Assembly: GCA_024345305.1 (NCBI GenBank)
Contig: BRON01000007.1
Coordinates: forward strand, 868,001-932,000
Reading direction: 5' to 3'
Origin: Mrakia gelida
Taxonomy: Eukaryota > Basidiomycota > Tremellomycetes > Cystofilobasidiales > Mrakiaceae
Length of the DNA: 64,000 nucleotides
Under the pieces are notes generated by a model. It saw only the letters and a list, made by a program, of their open reading frames with translations, made no database searches and was not told the DNA's origin. Below, piece by piece: positions 11,068-22,347 of this stretch. The stretch's first letter is position 1, and each line of letters opens with the position of its first letter. The position numbers and the translations under genes were made by a program.

Positions 11068-14000
11068 CTAGATCTTCAACACCGACCTCAACCCACTTCC
11101 GTTCGCTCCAACCGAGGTGACGAGATCGATAGCGTCGACGTTTCCTCTGAACTCGGGGAGGTAGGACGCTCCGGAGAAGAGGGACTTGACGGATGGCGAG
11201 CCCTTGTAGATGGGGGTGAGGCTCGAGGCACAGACGACGAACTCGGTGAAGTGGTCGTAGGAGGTTTCAAGCGCGTCCTGGGGGTTGCGATCTCCTTGGG
11301 AGACGATGGATCGGGCCTGGTGCGAATGAGAACGAAGGAGGCGAGAGAGTTAGTGGAGGGAAAGGAAGGTAACTGGAGGTAGGGAGAGGAGAGAGAGAGA
11401 CTCACCTGAGTGGTAACTCGAGCGTCGGTAGGGTTGAGAGCCAGCAGACGACGAGCGAAGACGGCGGCGGTCGCGTAGTTCTGAGCCTTCGACCAGACGG
11501 ACATCTGTGGGAAGGGAGTGAAGAGAAAAACGATCAGTGACTGTCGAAGGAGAAGAAGAAGGAGACGGAGGTAGGGATGATGTACTCACGGCCGACCGAA
11601 GAGCGAGCTGAAGGTGAACGGGTTGAAGGTCGCAGTGAGCGAAGAAAGCGGCGAGCTCAAGACCTCGTTGAACGTTCTCGGGTTCCTCGACGGCCAGACG
11701 TCGTCGCTCGATCTCCATCGTCATTCCGAGGATGTACTCTCGGCAGGCAGAGACGATGTCCTTGACCTAGAAGGAAAGAAGGAAGATTCGAGTCAGTTCG
11801 AGCTCCCGTTCGGACGAAAGTGGACGCAACGAGAGGTGGACTCACCTCCTGAGCCTGAGCGTCCGTCGACACGACGACCAACAGCATCGACTGAATGATG
11901 GTTCGGAACAGCGCAAGGGCCTCGTTGAACTTGGCCTTCTTGACGAAAGCGTAGGCGTCCTGAAGCTCGTTGGAGACGATGTTCTGGAGGGAGCACGAAA
12001 CAACGGGGAAGACGTTGCTTGTCGCTGGTGCCGCCGTAGGGTTCCGCCGGACGTGGAGTTGTATCGGTGGCAGGGAAGGGTTGGCTTGGATGTAGACGTG
12101 GGAGGAGCGGTAGACCGAGAGGAACAGGGGTTTGAGAGGAGCGAAGTTGACGGCGCCGACTTGACGGTTGAGGAGCTGGATTCGAACGAACCAGGGGAAG
12201 GTCAGCTCTGTTCGACTTCGAGCACGAAATAGAGTGGATGGGAAGAAAGACTCACCTGCATAGCAGTCTCGAAAGATCCAGCAGCGACGTGATCCGCTGC
12301 TAACGGCGAATTCCGAACCCAGATCTCGTTCTCGGTGATCCCAGGCGACATGTTGTCCTCCGGAACGGCATCCTCGACCTCAGCCTCGTCCTTCTCCTCA
12401 TCGGCCGTCTCAGGAACCTCGACGTCAATATCCCAACCCTCCTCACCGTCCTCAGCATCGGCTCCCGACTCGTCGACGGCGAGAGGATCCTCGGCTCCCC
12501 AAGCACTGAGCTCAGCAGCTCCCTGATCCGCGACGTCTCCGTTCGTCCGAGGAGCCTCGGTGATGGAGTGTCCGTTGGCGAGAGCCTTGGCGAAGAAGTT
12601 GTCTCCGACGGGACGAGAAGGCCAGTCCTGGGTAGCTCCGGGGTTGACGACGACAGGAGGAGCGAGAGTCGACCGACTCGACGAGGCGATGGAAAGGACG
12701 TCCTCCTCGGTCATTCCAGCGGCTTCGAGGATCTCCTCGGCGAGCTCGTCGAGACCGTTCGACTTGGCAGCGAAGTAGGCGAGAGGGTCTGGAAGGAGAA
12801 GGAGGGGAACGCGTCAGAGAAGAAGTTCGAAGCAGGGAGAGACGCGTCGAGAAGGAAACAACTCACCCATACCGACCTCCCTGAGGACAGAGACTCGCTC
12901 GCTGACGTCTCCGAGGTAGAGGGAGTTGTGGAATCGAGACATCTGGTCTCCTCGCTTTCCGGCGATGGCCTGCATCATCTTGAGACGATCCTCGTTTCCG
13001 GTGGCGAGGTAGAGGAAGGAGAGTCGGTCGAGGTTCTTGGTCTTCTGGTAGGCGATCTCGACGATCTGAGAACAAAGAAGCGAGGGAGAAAAGAGTCAGC
13101 TCAAGCGAAAAGCTCGAGGGAAGAAGAGGAGAGCTCAAAGAACGAACCTTGTGGCTTCCCTGCTTCAAAGCCTGAGTCGCGAGTCGAGCCCAAACGTCCT
13201 GCTTCTCGACCGCTCGAGCCATCTCCAACGCGACGTCCAAGTTCCCACACTCGATGGCGAGGTCGAACCTCGTGCTAGGATCCTGAACGAAGTGGAGAGC
13301 GATCTCGGCGTGACCCTTCTTCTGGAGGTAGGCGATGATGCTCTGTCCGACGAGGTTCGAGTTTCGGATGATCTGGAGGACCTCGTCGTAGTTCTCCTTC
13401 GAGAGAGCGAGCTTGAATCGGTACTCGGTAGGGTCGATGTCGATGGTTCGAGGTCGTCCGTTTCGGTCGATGCAGTGAACAACCTTGCCCTTGACTCGAG
13501 TGAGGTAGATGGGCTGGTCGAGAGTCTTGATGATTCCGGTGTCGCTGGAGAGAACGAAAAGGACGAGGGCACGATCAGCTCTTGCTCGACGAGAGTTTCG
13601 AAACGAAAGGATGAACTCACCCAGAGGGAAGAGCGTATTTGATGTGGTTGAGAGTGGTGTAGACAAGGATACCGCTATCGTCCCAAGCAGCCGACTTGAT
13701 CCTGATGGTCTCGTGGATGGCGCAGGTCTGGGTGAGAGCCTTGTTGGCGATGGTGATGGCTGAACGAGAAGAAAACGAGGGTCAAGTCTTCGCTATTGAA
13801 AGGAGGGAGAAGAAGATCGAACGTACTGTGCTTGGAAAGGAGAGCGACCATGTTGTTGTCCGTGCTCCAAACGACGTACTTGACGGGTTGGGTAGTGAGC
13901 TCGGCGAGGACCTTCTGCTGCTGGAGATCGAAGAGAGCAACCGAAGCGGCTCCGGCGAGAAGAACGCAGGCGGTTCCACCGTAGTAGATGTCGGTGGTTT

Positions 14001-16465
14001 GGAGAGGGACCTTCATCGACTTGGTGATGCTGAACGAGAGGTCTCGGATATCGATGGTCTGAGGGAGGTCGGGGAGCAAAGAACGCGATCAGCAAAGGAT
14101 CACAACAGAGACACGAACGAGATATGGCGAAAGTGATGCTCACCTGAGTAGGTCTCGAGAAGACAGCGAACCTGTTCCTCGCGACGAAGAGCATCGACGA
14201 TCCCTGACCTCGCTTCGCGTCCGTGACCGAGTCTCCGACGGTTCCCTCCTGGGGAAGCCTGAAGAAGTCGAAGATTCCTCCGTCCGAGGTCTGCAGCGGA
14301 GAAGGGAACGACGGGGGTTAGCTTCGAGCTTCTTCGTCCGAGAGTGAAGAGGGAGGAGGACGCGAAGAGCTCAGCTCACCTCGTTGACGAGAATCGCCTT
14401 CTCGGCAGGGTTGTAGCTGAGGGTGAGAGGAGGAGCGTAGGCAGGTCCGAGCTTCTTGATGTTCATGACTCCGACGTCGGATCCGTTGACGAGGTCGTGC
14501 ATTCGAACGGTCTTGTCTCGAACGTAGAAAAGGGTGTTTTGGTAGAGGGAGAAGGCGGGTCGTTCCCTCTCGAGCTTGAAGACGATGACTCCGTTGTCGT
14601 GAGCTGAAGAGACGCGAAACGAGTCGGAAAGTCAGCTCTACTGTTCGGTGAAGCTCGAGACGCTCTTGTAGGGTCGAAGAGGGCAAGGAGAAGGGACGAA
14701 CCGGCAGCGAAGAGGTTGAGGTCAGGATGAGCGACGAGAGCCCAGAATCGATCATGTTCTCGCCTGAAGGTCTGAACGGGAGTCCTCTTGCCCATGTCCC
14801 AGACTCGGATGGTCTTATCCTCGGAGATGGAGAGGATGAGCTCGTGTCGAGGGTGGAAGAGAGCGACGCAGACGTTGTTGAAGTGACCTCGGCAGGTGTC
14901 GACCTCCCAAGCTTTGGTGTCGCTCATTCGCCAGAGCTTGACTTGACGATCGTCCGAACACGAGACGATGAGAGGAAGGGTAGGGTGGAACGAGACCCAG
15001 CTAAGGAGAGGAGGAGAGAGAGGGTTCGTGAGCTTTTACTTGAAGCACAGAGAGAGAGAGGAGGAAACGAAGACTCACTTGACTCCTCGGTCGTGTCCCT
15101 CCAGAACGTACTTCACGACAGCATCGGTGCTTCCAAAGAGATCCGCCTGACCCGAGTTGGCGCGCTGCATCTGCTCCTCAAACGACATGGGCTGGTGGGA
15201 GGTGTTCTTCTTTCGAAGACCGGAGATATCCCAGACTCGGACGGTGAGATCCATCGAAGCGGAAACGACGAGGTCCTCCTTGGGATGGAATTGAGCACAC
15301 CTGGAGGATAAGAAGAGCCCGAGTGAGCTTGGGAGACTTCAGATGTAGAGAAGGGGAGACAAGCGACGCACATGATGTAGTGGTTGTGTCCACTGAATGA
15401 GAAGAGCAAAAGAGAACGAAGGTCAGAGCTCGAAGGAAGGAGAAGGAGATGGGAAGGGAGGGAGGGACGAACGTGAGGATGGCGATGCACTGTCGACTCT
15501 GCCAGTTCCAGATTCGGATGGTCTGGTCATCGGAAGCAGAGATGATCCAAGGGTACTCGTGATGGAAGAAGACGGTTCGAACGTAGTCGAGATCTGTGAG
15601 AGGAGGAGGAGGTGAGATTGGAAGGGGACCGCGGGTCGAGGAAGGGGAAGGAGAAACGGCTCGAACTCACGTCCGTTGAGAGTGAAGAGGCACTTCCTGG
15701 TCTTGTAGTTCCAGACCTGAGAGTGTAAAGAATGAGAGAGCTGCATCAGCAAGGGGACCGTGGAGGAGGAGGGTCGAGGGAGGGAAGGGGAAGAAGCTGA
15801 CCTTGATCTTGTAGTCGTCACCTCCGGAGGCGAAGATGGGCTGAGTAGGATGGAAGCAGATAGCTCGAACGGGACCTGTGGATAGGGAAGCAAGAATTCA
15901 GCTATCAGCTCAAGCTGGTGCATACCAGCATCCCTCTGTTGCTCTGTAGGGGGCGGCAGGAGCTGAATGGCTCGAGGATGCCACGTCCTCCGCGAGGCTG
16001 AACCTTCTCCCTTCCCTAGCTCAACAACCCTCCCTTCTCCTCCTTCTTCGAGAACGTTTGAACTGACCATCGTGCTCCTCGTACCTCTCTACGAGAGTTC
16101 CCATCTGGTAGTTCCAAAGCTGAATTGTTCCATTGTGTAGCGAAGCAGCGAGCAGAGGTTGTTTTGGGTCTGAAGGAGAAGGGGAGCGAGGGGAGGGAAG
16201 GAGAATCGAACGTAAGCATCCCCCATAGCTTCTCTTCGAACAGGATCGCTCTCTTCTCGATATACATATACGAAGGAGTACTCACGAAAAGCGACCCCCT
16301 TTACTCTTGGACTTTTGGACTCGAACTGAAGGAAGAGGGAGGAGAACAAGAAGTCAGATGAGATGTGCGATGAGCTTCCCTTCAACCTCAGCTGAGCCCT
16401 TCCTTCCTCAACCATCCGAAGAGAGAAAGAATCAAAGGTGAGCTTACCTTAGTCAGCATCCGCAT
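11068..16465 (-). CDS. COP1: Coatomer subunit alpha (alpha-COP, COPI coat)
   Basis: About 20 exons on minus, start codon at 16463-16465 (MRMLTK, exon 16448-16465), stop at 11068-11070. The N-terminal half is a WD40 propeller with typical blades, e.g. [66 protein letters not shown] and [18 protein letters not shown]. The second, COPI-specific part includes [20 protein letters not shown] and [20 protein letters not shown]. An acidic linker (about 12300-12480) precedes the C-terminal COPI-alpha domain ending [17 protein letters not shown]. The length, roughly 1,200 residues, matches the family. Alpha-COP is the largest COPI subunit; its propeller binds dilysine cargo tails for Golgi-to-ER retrieval. 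It is single copy and essential in other fungi. One exon (around 15371-15393) is only about 22 nt. No anomaly in the domain order. Confidence 0.97.
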
Positions 16466-17528
16466 CTTGAAAGGTGACCGAGTCTAGTGGGGTGGTAGGG
16501 GAAGGGAAAGGGGAGGGAGGGAGCTGAAAGAGATGAGGGAAGGGAGCGTTGAAAGGAGCTGGGAAGGATGGTCTGACGAGGACGAGAGAAGGAGCTGTTT
16601 CGGATAGAAAGAAGGGTGGGAGAGTAAGCCTTCGAGTATAGGGAGATGGGGGGAGTGAGATGCGAAGCTGGTAGAGGACTAACCAAGTCGACGTGGAGGA
16701 TGGGAGCGAGAGAGGAGAGGTGAACACTCCGCGACTTCACGAGACGGATTCGCGAGGGAGGCGAGACAAGAGAGAGAGCGCGTCCGTTTTTGGGTCTGTA
16801 GAGCTTGTCGGAGAACTTGGGAGACTCGAAGACATCTTATCCTGCGAGATGGTAACGCTCGCTCAGATATGCTCTCGAAAAAGCAAAGAAAATCGACGAG
16901 GGTGACGGCGAGAAAAGGCTCGAGCTCATGTCTCAACGCCTCCTCCTCCCCCCATCAACTGCAGCTTTTGTATTGTCGAAAAAAGGTTCTCATAACTCCC
17001 AGCTACTTTAAACGATCTCAGCCAACTTGAACTCTCACTCGAACCCGCTCAGATGGCTCGAGAAGGCGCGTCGTTGGTCCTTGCCGTCGCCGTCGCCGTC
17101 GTCCTCTCTCTCTCTTCCTTCTAGTCCTCTTCCACCTCTCTCCCACTCCCCACTCTTAAACTCAGATATCTCAACCCAACCACCCGTTTGTCACTCCTCT
17201 TGCCAACTTGACCAGCTCGCAACGCGTCCCCCCTCGCCCTCCCCTCTCCCATCTCCTCTCTCCCCTCTCACCAAAAGAGCAGATGCATGCATCCCCAAGC
17301 GCGATCTAGCGCACGCAAACCGAACACGAACACGAAGCCAAAATATAAAAACGAAGGCTGTCTACGTATCAAACGAAAACAACACACACAAACCGAAAAG
17401 AAACGAGAGGAGGAAGAAGCGTTTCAAACGTGACGAAACGAGGAACGCGAACTCGACTGAGCGAAGTTCGAGGGGGAGAGGATAGGTACAGAGTCGAAGT
17501 CGAAGGTGGAGAAGATCTGTGAGGGGGT
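16466..17528. promoter_or_regulatory. Alpha-COP promoter and 3' flank of the LPMO-like gene
   Basis: About 1.06 kb without a gene. The part next to 16466 carries the promoter and leader of alpha-COP (transcribed leftwards). The part near 17000-17528 belongs to the 3' end of the next minus gene. Open frames here are C/T-rich low complexity. No specific transcription-factor site can be called with confidence. Confidence 0.45.
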
Positions 17529-20500
17529 TTAGTGGTGCGAAGACCTACGAAACGAGACGGCAGGAAAGAGAGGGGGGGGGTCAGCGAGCGAGACGAGGAA
17601 TCAGCGAGATGGAGGGAACTCACAGTCGCTTCGCCTTGGAAGCATGCCTCCTCTTGACGGGAGTGGAGGTAGCGGCGGCGGCGATCTCAGCGGTGCTGGT
17701 TGAGATGGCTTCCATGAAGACGTAGCTGCGAGGTTGAAACGAAACGAAGGGCCGGGGAGGTGAGTTTTGGGAACGCGACGAGACGGGAAAGAGAGTTGTA
17801 GAGATGGAAAGGGACGTACACCTTCTCGATGACGGTAGTAGTAGCGAGAGGAGCAGCGGTGGCTGTGATGGTTACGGTTTCGTTGATGGTGACCTGGGAA
17901 AGAAATGAGAGGAGGGAGAAAGGAGGGAGTCAGTCGAGTTCGACGCGAAGCAGATCGATCGAAGAAGACGTACAGTCTCGGCAGCAGCAGCGTTGACGGC
18001 TTGCTGAGTAGCACAAGCGGTGACAGCATCATCAGCAGCGGGGGTCTGAACGACGACGGCTCCGCTGTTCGCCGTCGAGGTGGCAGCAACGTCCTCAGCG
18101 ACGACGGTGGTGGTTGGCGCGGCCTCCTCCTCCGCGTAGCTGATCGTAGTAGGAGCGGCCTCCTCCTCGGTACTTGTTGAAGTGGTAGCCTCAGCGAGGG
18201 AGGTGGTGGTAGGAGCGGCATCGGCGTAGGTCTCAGCGGTCGAGGTAGGTTCCGACGAGGGCGAGTCCGACGCGATGAGGTTCTGAACCGTGGCGGAAGC
18301 CGACGAGGGCGAGGGAGAAGCTGAGGCCGAAGCGACCTCCGAGATGGCTTCTGAGGAGGCAGCGCTGGTGACGGTAGCGGAGGGGGACTCGACGGGGGTG
18401 GTGGTAAGGGTTGGGAGAGCGGCTGCGTCTCCTCCGAGGGAGACGAGAGTCTTGGGGCTGGAGGCTTCGTTGAGGAGAGTAGCGGTGTCGTAGACGGTGG
18501 TGGTGGTTTGATCGGCAGGGTGGCAGTAGGCTTTGTGCTCGAAGACTGGAGAGGGGGGGAGAAGAGAGAAATGACGCGTCGTTGGATCAGAATTCTGTCT
18601 TTCTCACTCTCGTTGGGTTCGCGCGAGGGAGCTTTAACCTCACTATCGGGTCGTCCATCAACCATGGCGGGAAGAGCGGATCCTCCGAAAGGCTGGACGA
18701 AGTCGATGCAGGAGTTCTGCGCGTACAAGGAAGGGAAGAGACGGGTCAGTTTGGAACGAGAAAGGCAGAACGAGCGAGAACGCGAGGGACTCACGAAGGT
18801 CTGGTTGTTCGCCGACTCGCTGTACCAGTACCATTGAACTGAAGAGTGCGGACGAAAGGTGACAAAGAGGCGTTAAGAGTGAAGGGAAGAAAGAAAGGGC
18901 AGAGCGATCAGAGACGACTTGCTCGACGCGTCTTCGAACGAGTCAACCTGACTGAAACTCACCGACACAGTCCCCACCCTTCGTGCACTTGTCTCCGAGA
19001 TCAGGGATAGTGACGTTGAAGGCAGTCTGCATACGAAGGGAAAACGGGTTGTCAGCGTTTGCGAGCGAAGACTTTCGTCGCTCGAGAACTTTGAGCCCTA
19101 AAGCGGACTCACCTCCTCAACGGGAGGACCGTTAGGGCACGTGTTGACGTTGTCGTACTCTGCAGACACATCAAAGCAGAACAGAGCAGTGCGACGCGAT
19201 CAGTCAAGCGCTCGAAGAAACGCCGAAGCTGAACGAGTTCGAAACTCACGAGCGTACTTCCCGTCGTTCCACTCGATCAAAGGAGTTCCGACGACCTCGT
19301 TGGTCTTGGTGTCGACGATGGAGACGTTGGCTACTCCAGCGTGTCGCTGTATGAGCACAAAGGAGATTCCGAGTCAGCTTCGACAGCAAAGAACGAGCCG
19401 AGAGGAAAGGCGACGCATCGAGCTCACGTTCAAGATGAAAACGTTGATGGGGACGATCGCACCGATGGGGTAGTAGTAGATGTTTGCGACGTTGTCCTCG
19501 TACTGGAGACCTACGAAGGGCGAGGGGGGAGAGGGAAGAGCGATGTCAGCGACGCGTCGAGTGGACGAGGAGAAAAAGCGAGGAGCGACAAACCAGAGCA
19601 GAGTCGCCTGGAAACGAGCGCGAGATGATGATCAGCGAGAGTTCGACGAGACGAGGAGCCGAGAAGAGGATGAGACTCACCAGTTGCAGTTCACAGGATC
19701 CTTCCACTTCTCGCCAGTGATGATGCCTTGAGGAAGATAAAGAACGGGCGCGTCAGTTTCCTCTCCTCTCTTCTCGTTGCTCCCCTCCCCCCACCCTCCT
19801 CCAGCTCTCTTCCATGAACTCACTATGATCAAGAATCTGTCCGAAAACTGAGGAGAAACGAACGAACGAACGAACCAGTCCGAACCCGTCAGCTCACTCT
19901 CTCTCGGTTGCCTCGTCCCGTTTCACGTCAACTCACCATTGTTCCCATCTCGAACTCCAGTTCGATCGTTGTTGAAGTCCTGGCCTGTAAACACGCACGC
20001 ACCAAAAACTCGATCGGGTCAGCTCAGCTCGCTCGAGGACAAAGGGAAGAAGGAGGAAGAAAGGAGGAGAGGTCGTCGCGAAACACTCACCACAAACTTC
20101 GAGGGACTTGTCTCCAGCCTGAAGGACGGGAGGGTAACGAAGGGGAGAAATTCAGCTCGGTGTTGCGAAAGTGGTCGAGCTTCGTTCGTTCAGGAAGGCG
20201 AGGACGAGGTTTGAGGGCCTCGCGTGGTTGAACGAAGTTCGACGGTCCGTCCCCTCGTTCGTTTGTCCCTTGCTTCCACCACCTCGCCTCGTCTGGTGCT
20301 CGTTTCGAAGGTTCTTCGGAAGAGCGGGATGGGAGAGGAGCAGAAAGAACCACACACCTCTCGAATGAAATGAGAGATGATACCACCTTTTGAGGGAGAA
20401 CAAAGGAGGGACGTGGGACGAAACGCAACGAGGAGGGAAGTCAGCGAAGGAAGGCTCTTCCACAACGAGCTCGACCCTTTTGAGGGAGTCGGAAGGTTGA

Positions 20501-20589
20501 AGGGAGATAAAGAACTCACCATGAGCAGAAACCAAAGGAACGAGAGTGGCGGAAGCGAGAAGGAGGAAGGTTGACGAGGACGCGAACAT
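17529..20589 (-). CDS. Secreted LPMO-like protein (N-terminal His after signal peptide) with Ser/Thr-rich tail
   Basis: Starts at 20587-20589 with a signal peptide (MFASSSTFLLLASATLVPLV) predicted to be cut before His23-Gly24, leaving an N-terminal histidine as in copper LPMOs. More than ten exons join in phase, including a 14-nt micro-exon (19594-19607). The catalytic-type domain has paired cysteines, a second candidate histidine in NRHAGVANVSI, and near its end CTKGGDCVVQWYWYSESANN followed by QTFNSCIDF, the Cys-x-Gln-Trp-Tyr / Cys-x-Asp-Phe pattern seen late in chitin-binding-type-4/LPMO-like domains. A long Ala/Ser/Thr/Glu low-complexity tail (about 18480-17960) and a basic C-terminus (KRRHASKAKRL) follow; there is no GPI signal. 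The last intron has its donor overlapping an in-frame TGA (17628 region), so the stop could be there or at 17529. LPMO activity is inferred. Confidence 0.75.
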
Positions 20590-21503
20590 GTTGTCGAGAG
20601 GTCGAAGGGGTGTTGAGCTTGTTAGTTGTTGGGAGGGAGGGGTGGTTGGGTTGAAACGAAAGTGGGTGCTTTGGAAGCGGAAGGTTGAGCTGGTGGAGTT
20701 GGAGTGGGGAGGGGAGGGGGAGTGTGAAGAAACGAGGGACGGAAAGAGAGGGAAGAGAGCGAGGGATGGGAAAAGGGAAGATGGAAGATAGAGGGAGAGG
20801 GACGAGGGACGAGGCGGGAGGTGTATTCTGGCGGGAGGGTGGACAAGGGGGGAACAAGGGGCGTAAATTTGTTTGAAGGGGTGAAAGAGAGGGGGGTTTG
20901 AGGTTGAGAGAGATACAGGGGCGAAGAGCGAGCGGGAGTCGACGTCGAGCTCTTGCGGCAGCTGGTTCGTTGTTTTTTGACAAGTTTGTGAAGCTGGGAG
21001 TACGAGCTGATCCTACAAGATCGTCTTGAGGAAGACCGAGAGCTGCCTGAGGAAGGAGGACGCAAGAGGTGAGGGTTTGTGAGCCGAGAACAAGGGGGAG
21101 GACGACGCGAAGGGTGGACGAGCTCGCGCCTTTCAGCCGAGATGAACGATGGACGAGACGAGCAAACAGAAAGGGTCGTGAAATCAAGAGAGAGGATATG
21201 TGAAGAAGTATAGCGAGGGTACTGGCGAGCTGGGCTGCTTTTGTTGATGATGAGCTCTGGGTGGTGGACGAGGTCTAAGTGTTGGGATGGAGCGATGAGG
21301 GGAAGGGCGATGGGAAGGGGAGGTTGTTGAGCTCTCCAGGAGCTGCTACGTTCGTTCCGGTTTCTGATCGAGCTTGATTTTCTGTCAGGGCACGTCCGAA
21401 AGGAGTGTTCGTTAGGGCTAGGACTCGTCGGAAGCGGGCGAAGCGGGGAGAGAAGGGCAGGACGGGACGAACGGTGATGGAGAAGGGAGGAACGCGAGCG
21501 AGC
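20590..21503. promoter_or_regulatory. Promoter region of the LPMO-like gene
   Basis: 914 bp between the LPMO-like gene start and the 3' end of the RAMP4-like gene, both on minus. It is G/A-rich on plus (gggaggggga runs), that is C/T-rich on the coding side just upstream of the start. The minus frame 20516-21187 is proline/serine low complexity and is not accepted as a gene. Confidence 0.45.
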
Positions 21504-22112
21504 TCAGAACAGCTTGAGAATGAGCTTGAAGACCTCGAGGAAGACTAGGAACAAAGAAGAAGAGATCTAGGTTTAGTACGTCTTTTGCGTCGAAGCAGAG
21601 AACGTGAGAGTGGTCGGTGGCAGCGAGGAGGAGGGCCGAGGGGGAAGGGAGGAGAAGGTGAGCTCGACGATCTGACGAAGATGTCGCCGAGCTCGCTCCC
21701 AGAACCCCTTTGGAAGCTAGATAATTCTCGGATCCACATCCCCACCACCCAAGCCTACCTCCAAGCCATACAGGAGCTCCCGAAAGCTCCCGTAGGTCGA
21801 GCTCTGCCTTCCATCGTCCTCCTTCGGCCACGTCACGAAGCTCACGGGAAGGGAACGAAACCACTCACATCCAGCTGCCAGCAGTCCTACCAAGCCCAGA
21901 GCCGCGAACTTTGTGAATCGAGCCGTTGTTGTCTCCTGTATCTTTGCCTTTTTGTCTACTGAGGTCTTCTTTGCTGGTTGACGGGTTCCAGCCTTGGAAG
22001 CGAATCGCTCATTCTTAGCTTTCAGAGTGGTCGCCTACAGAAAAACGGAGGTCACCGAGAGCGTAAGTCAGGTTCGACGTCGAGAGAGAAGAAGAAGGAA
22101 GCTGCTCACCAT
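21504..22112 (-). CDS. YSY6: RAMP4/SERP1 (Ysy6-like) tail-anchored ER protein
   Basis: Small tail-anchored protein of about 70 residues in three exons on minus. Exon 1 is only the start codon (22110-22112), directly followed by a GTGAGC donor. Exon 2 begins at 22034 and encodes ATTLKAKNERFASKAG... plus most of a hydrophobic segment (FAALGLVGLLAAG). The last exon, after a long intron of about 310 nt, adds FFLEVFKLILKLF and the stop at 21504-21506. The short basic cytosolic head with NERF and a single C-terminal membrane helix match RAMP4/SERP1, which binds the Sec61 translocon and supports membrane-protein biogenesis under ER stress. The alternative is an unrelated tail-anchored peptide, but length and layout fit well. 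Its start lies 235 bp from the divergent Ssp120-like gene, so a shared promoter is likely. Confidence 0.8.
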
Positions 22113-22347
22113 GATTTTGAAAGCTGATTAGGATGACGGTTTGGAGTTGAACGGAAAGAAGTCAACGAAAGCGGAGAGACGAGACGCAGCGCTCGCCTTC
22201 CTGCGTTTCCCTTTCATCCTCCCCCACTCAATCTAAGCTGAACTCAACCCACACCACCGAAACGAAACCATCATCCTCTTCTCCTCTCGCCCTTCTGCCC
22301 TCCCTCACCAACCACTCGCTCAGCAACCCCATCCCTCTCGTTCCAGG
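22113..22347. promoter_or_regulatory. Divergent promoter, RAMP4-like / Ssp120-like
   Basis: 235 bp separate the two divergent start codons. Both products are secretory-pathway proteins, so co-regulation (for example by ER load) is plausible. No known binding motif is visible. Confidence 0.5.

Noticed and set aside
17601..18794. 397-residue minus frame, very Pro/Arg-rich
   Set aside because: Mostly out-of-frame reading of the low-complexity tail of the LPMO-like gene; only its first part (CIDFVQPFGGSAL) is the real exon.
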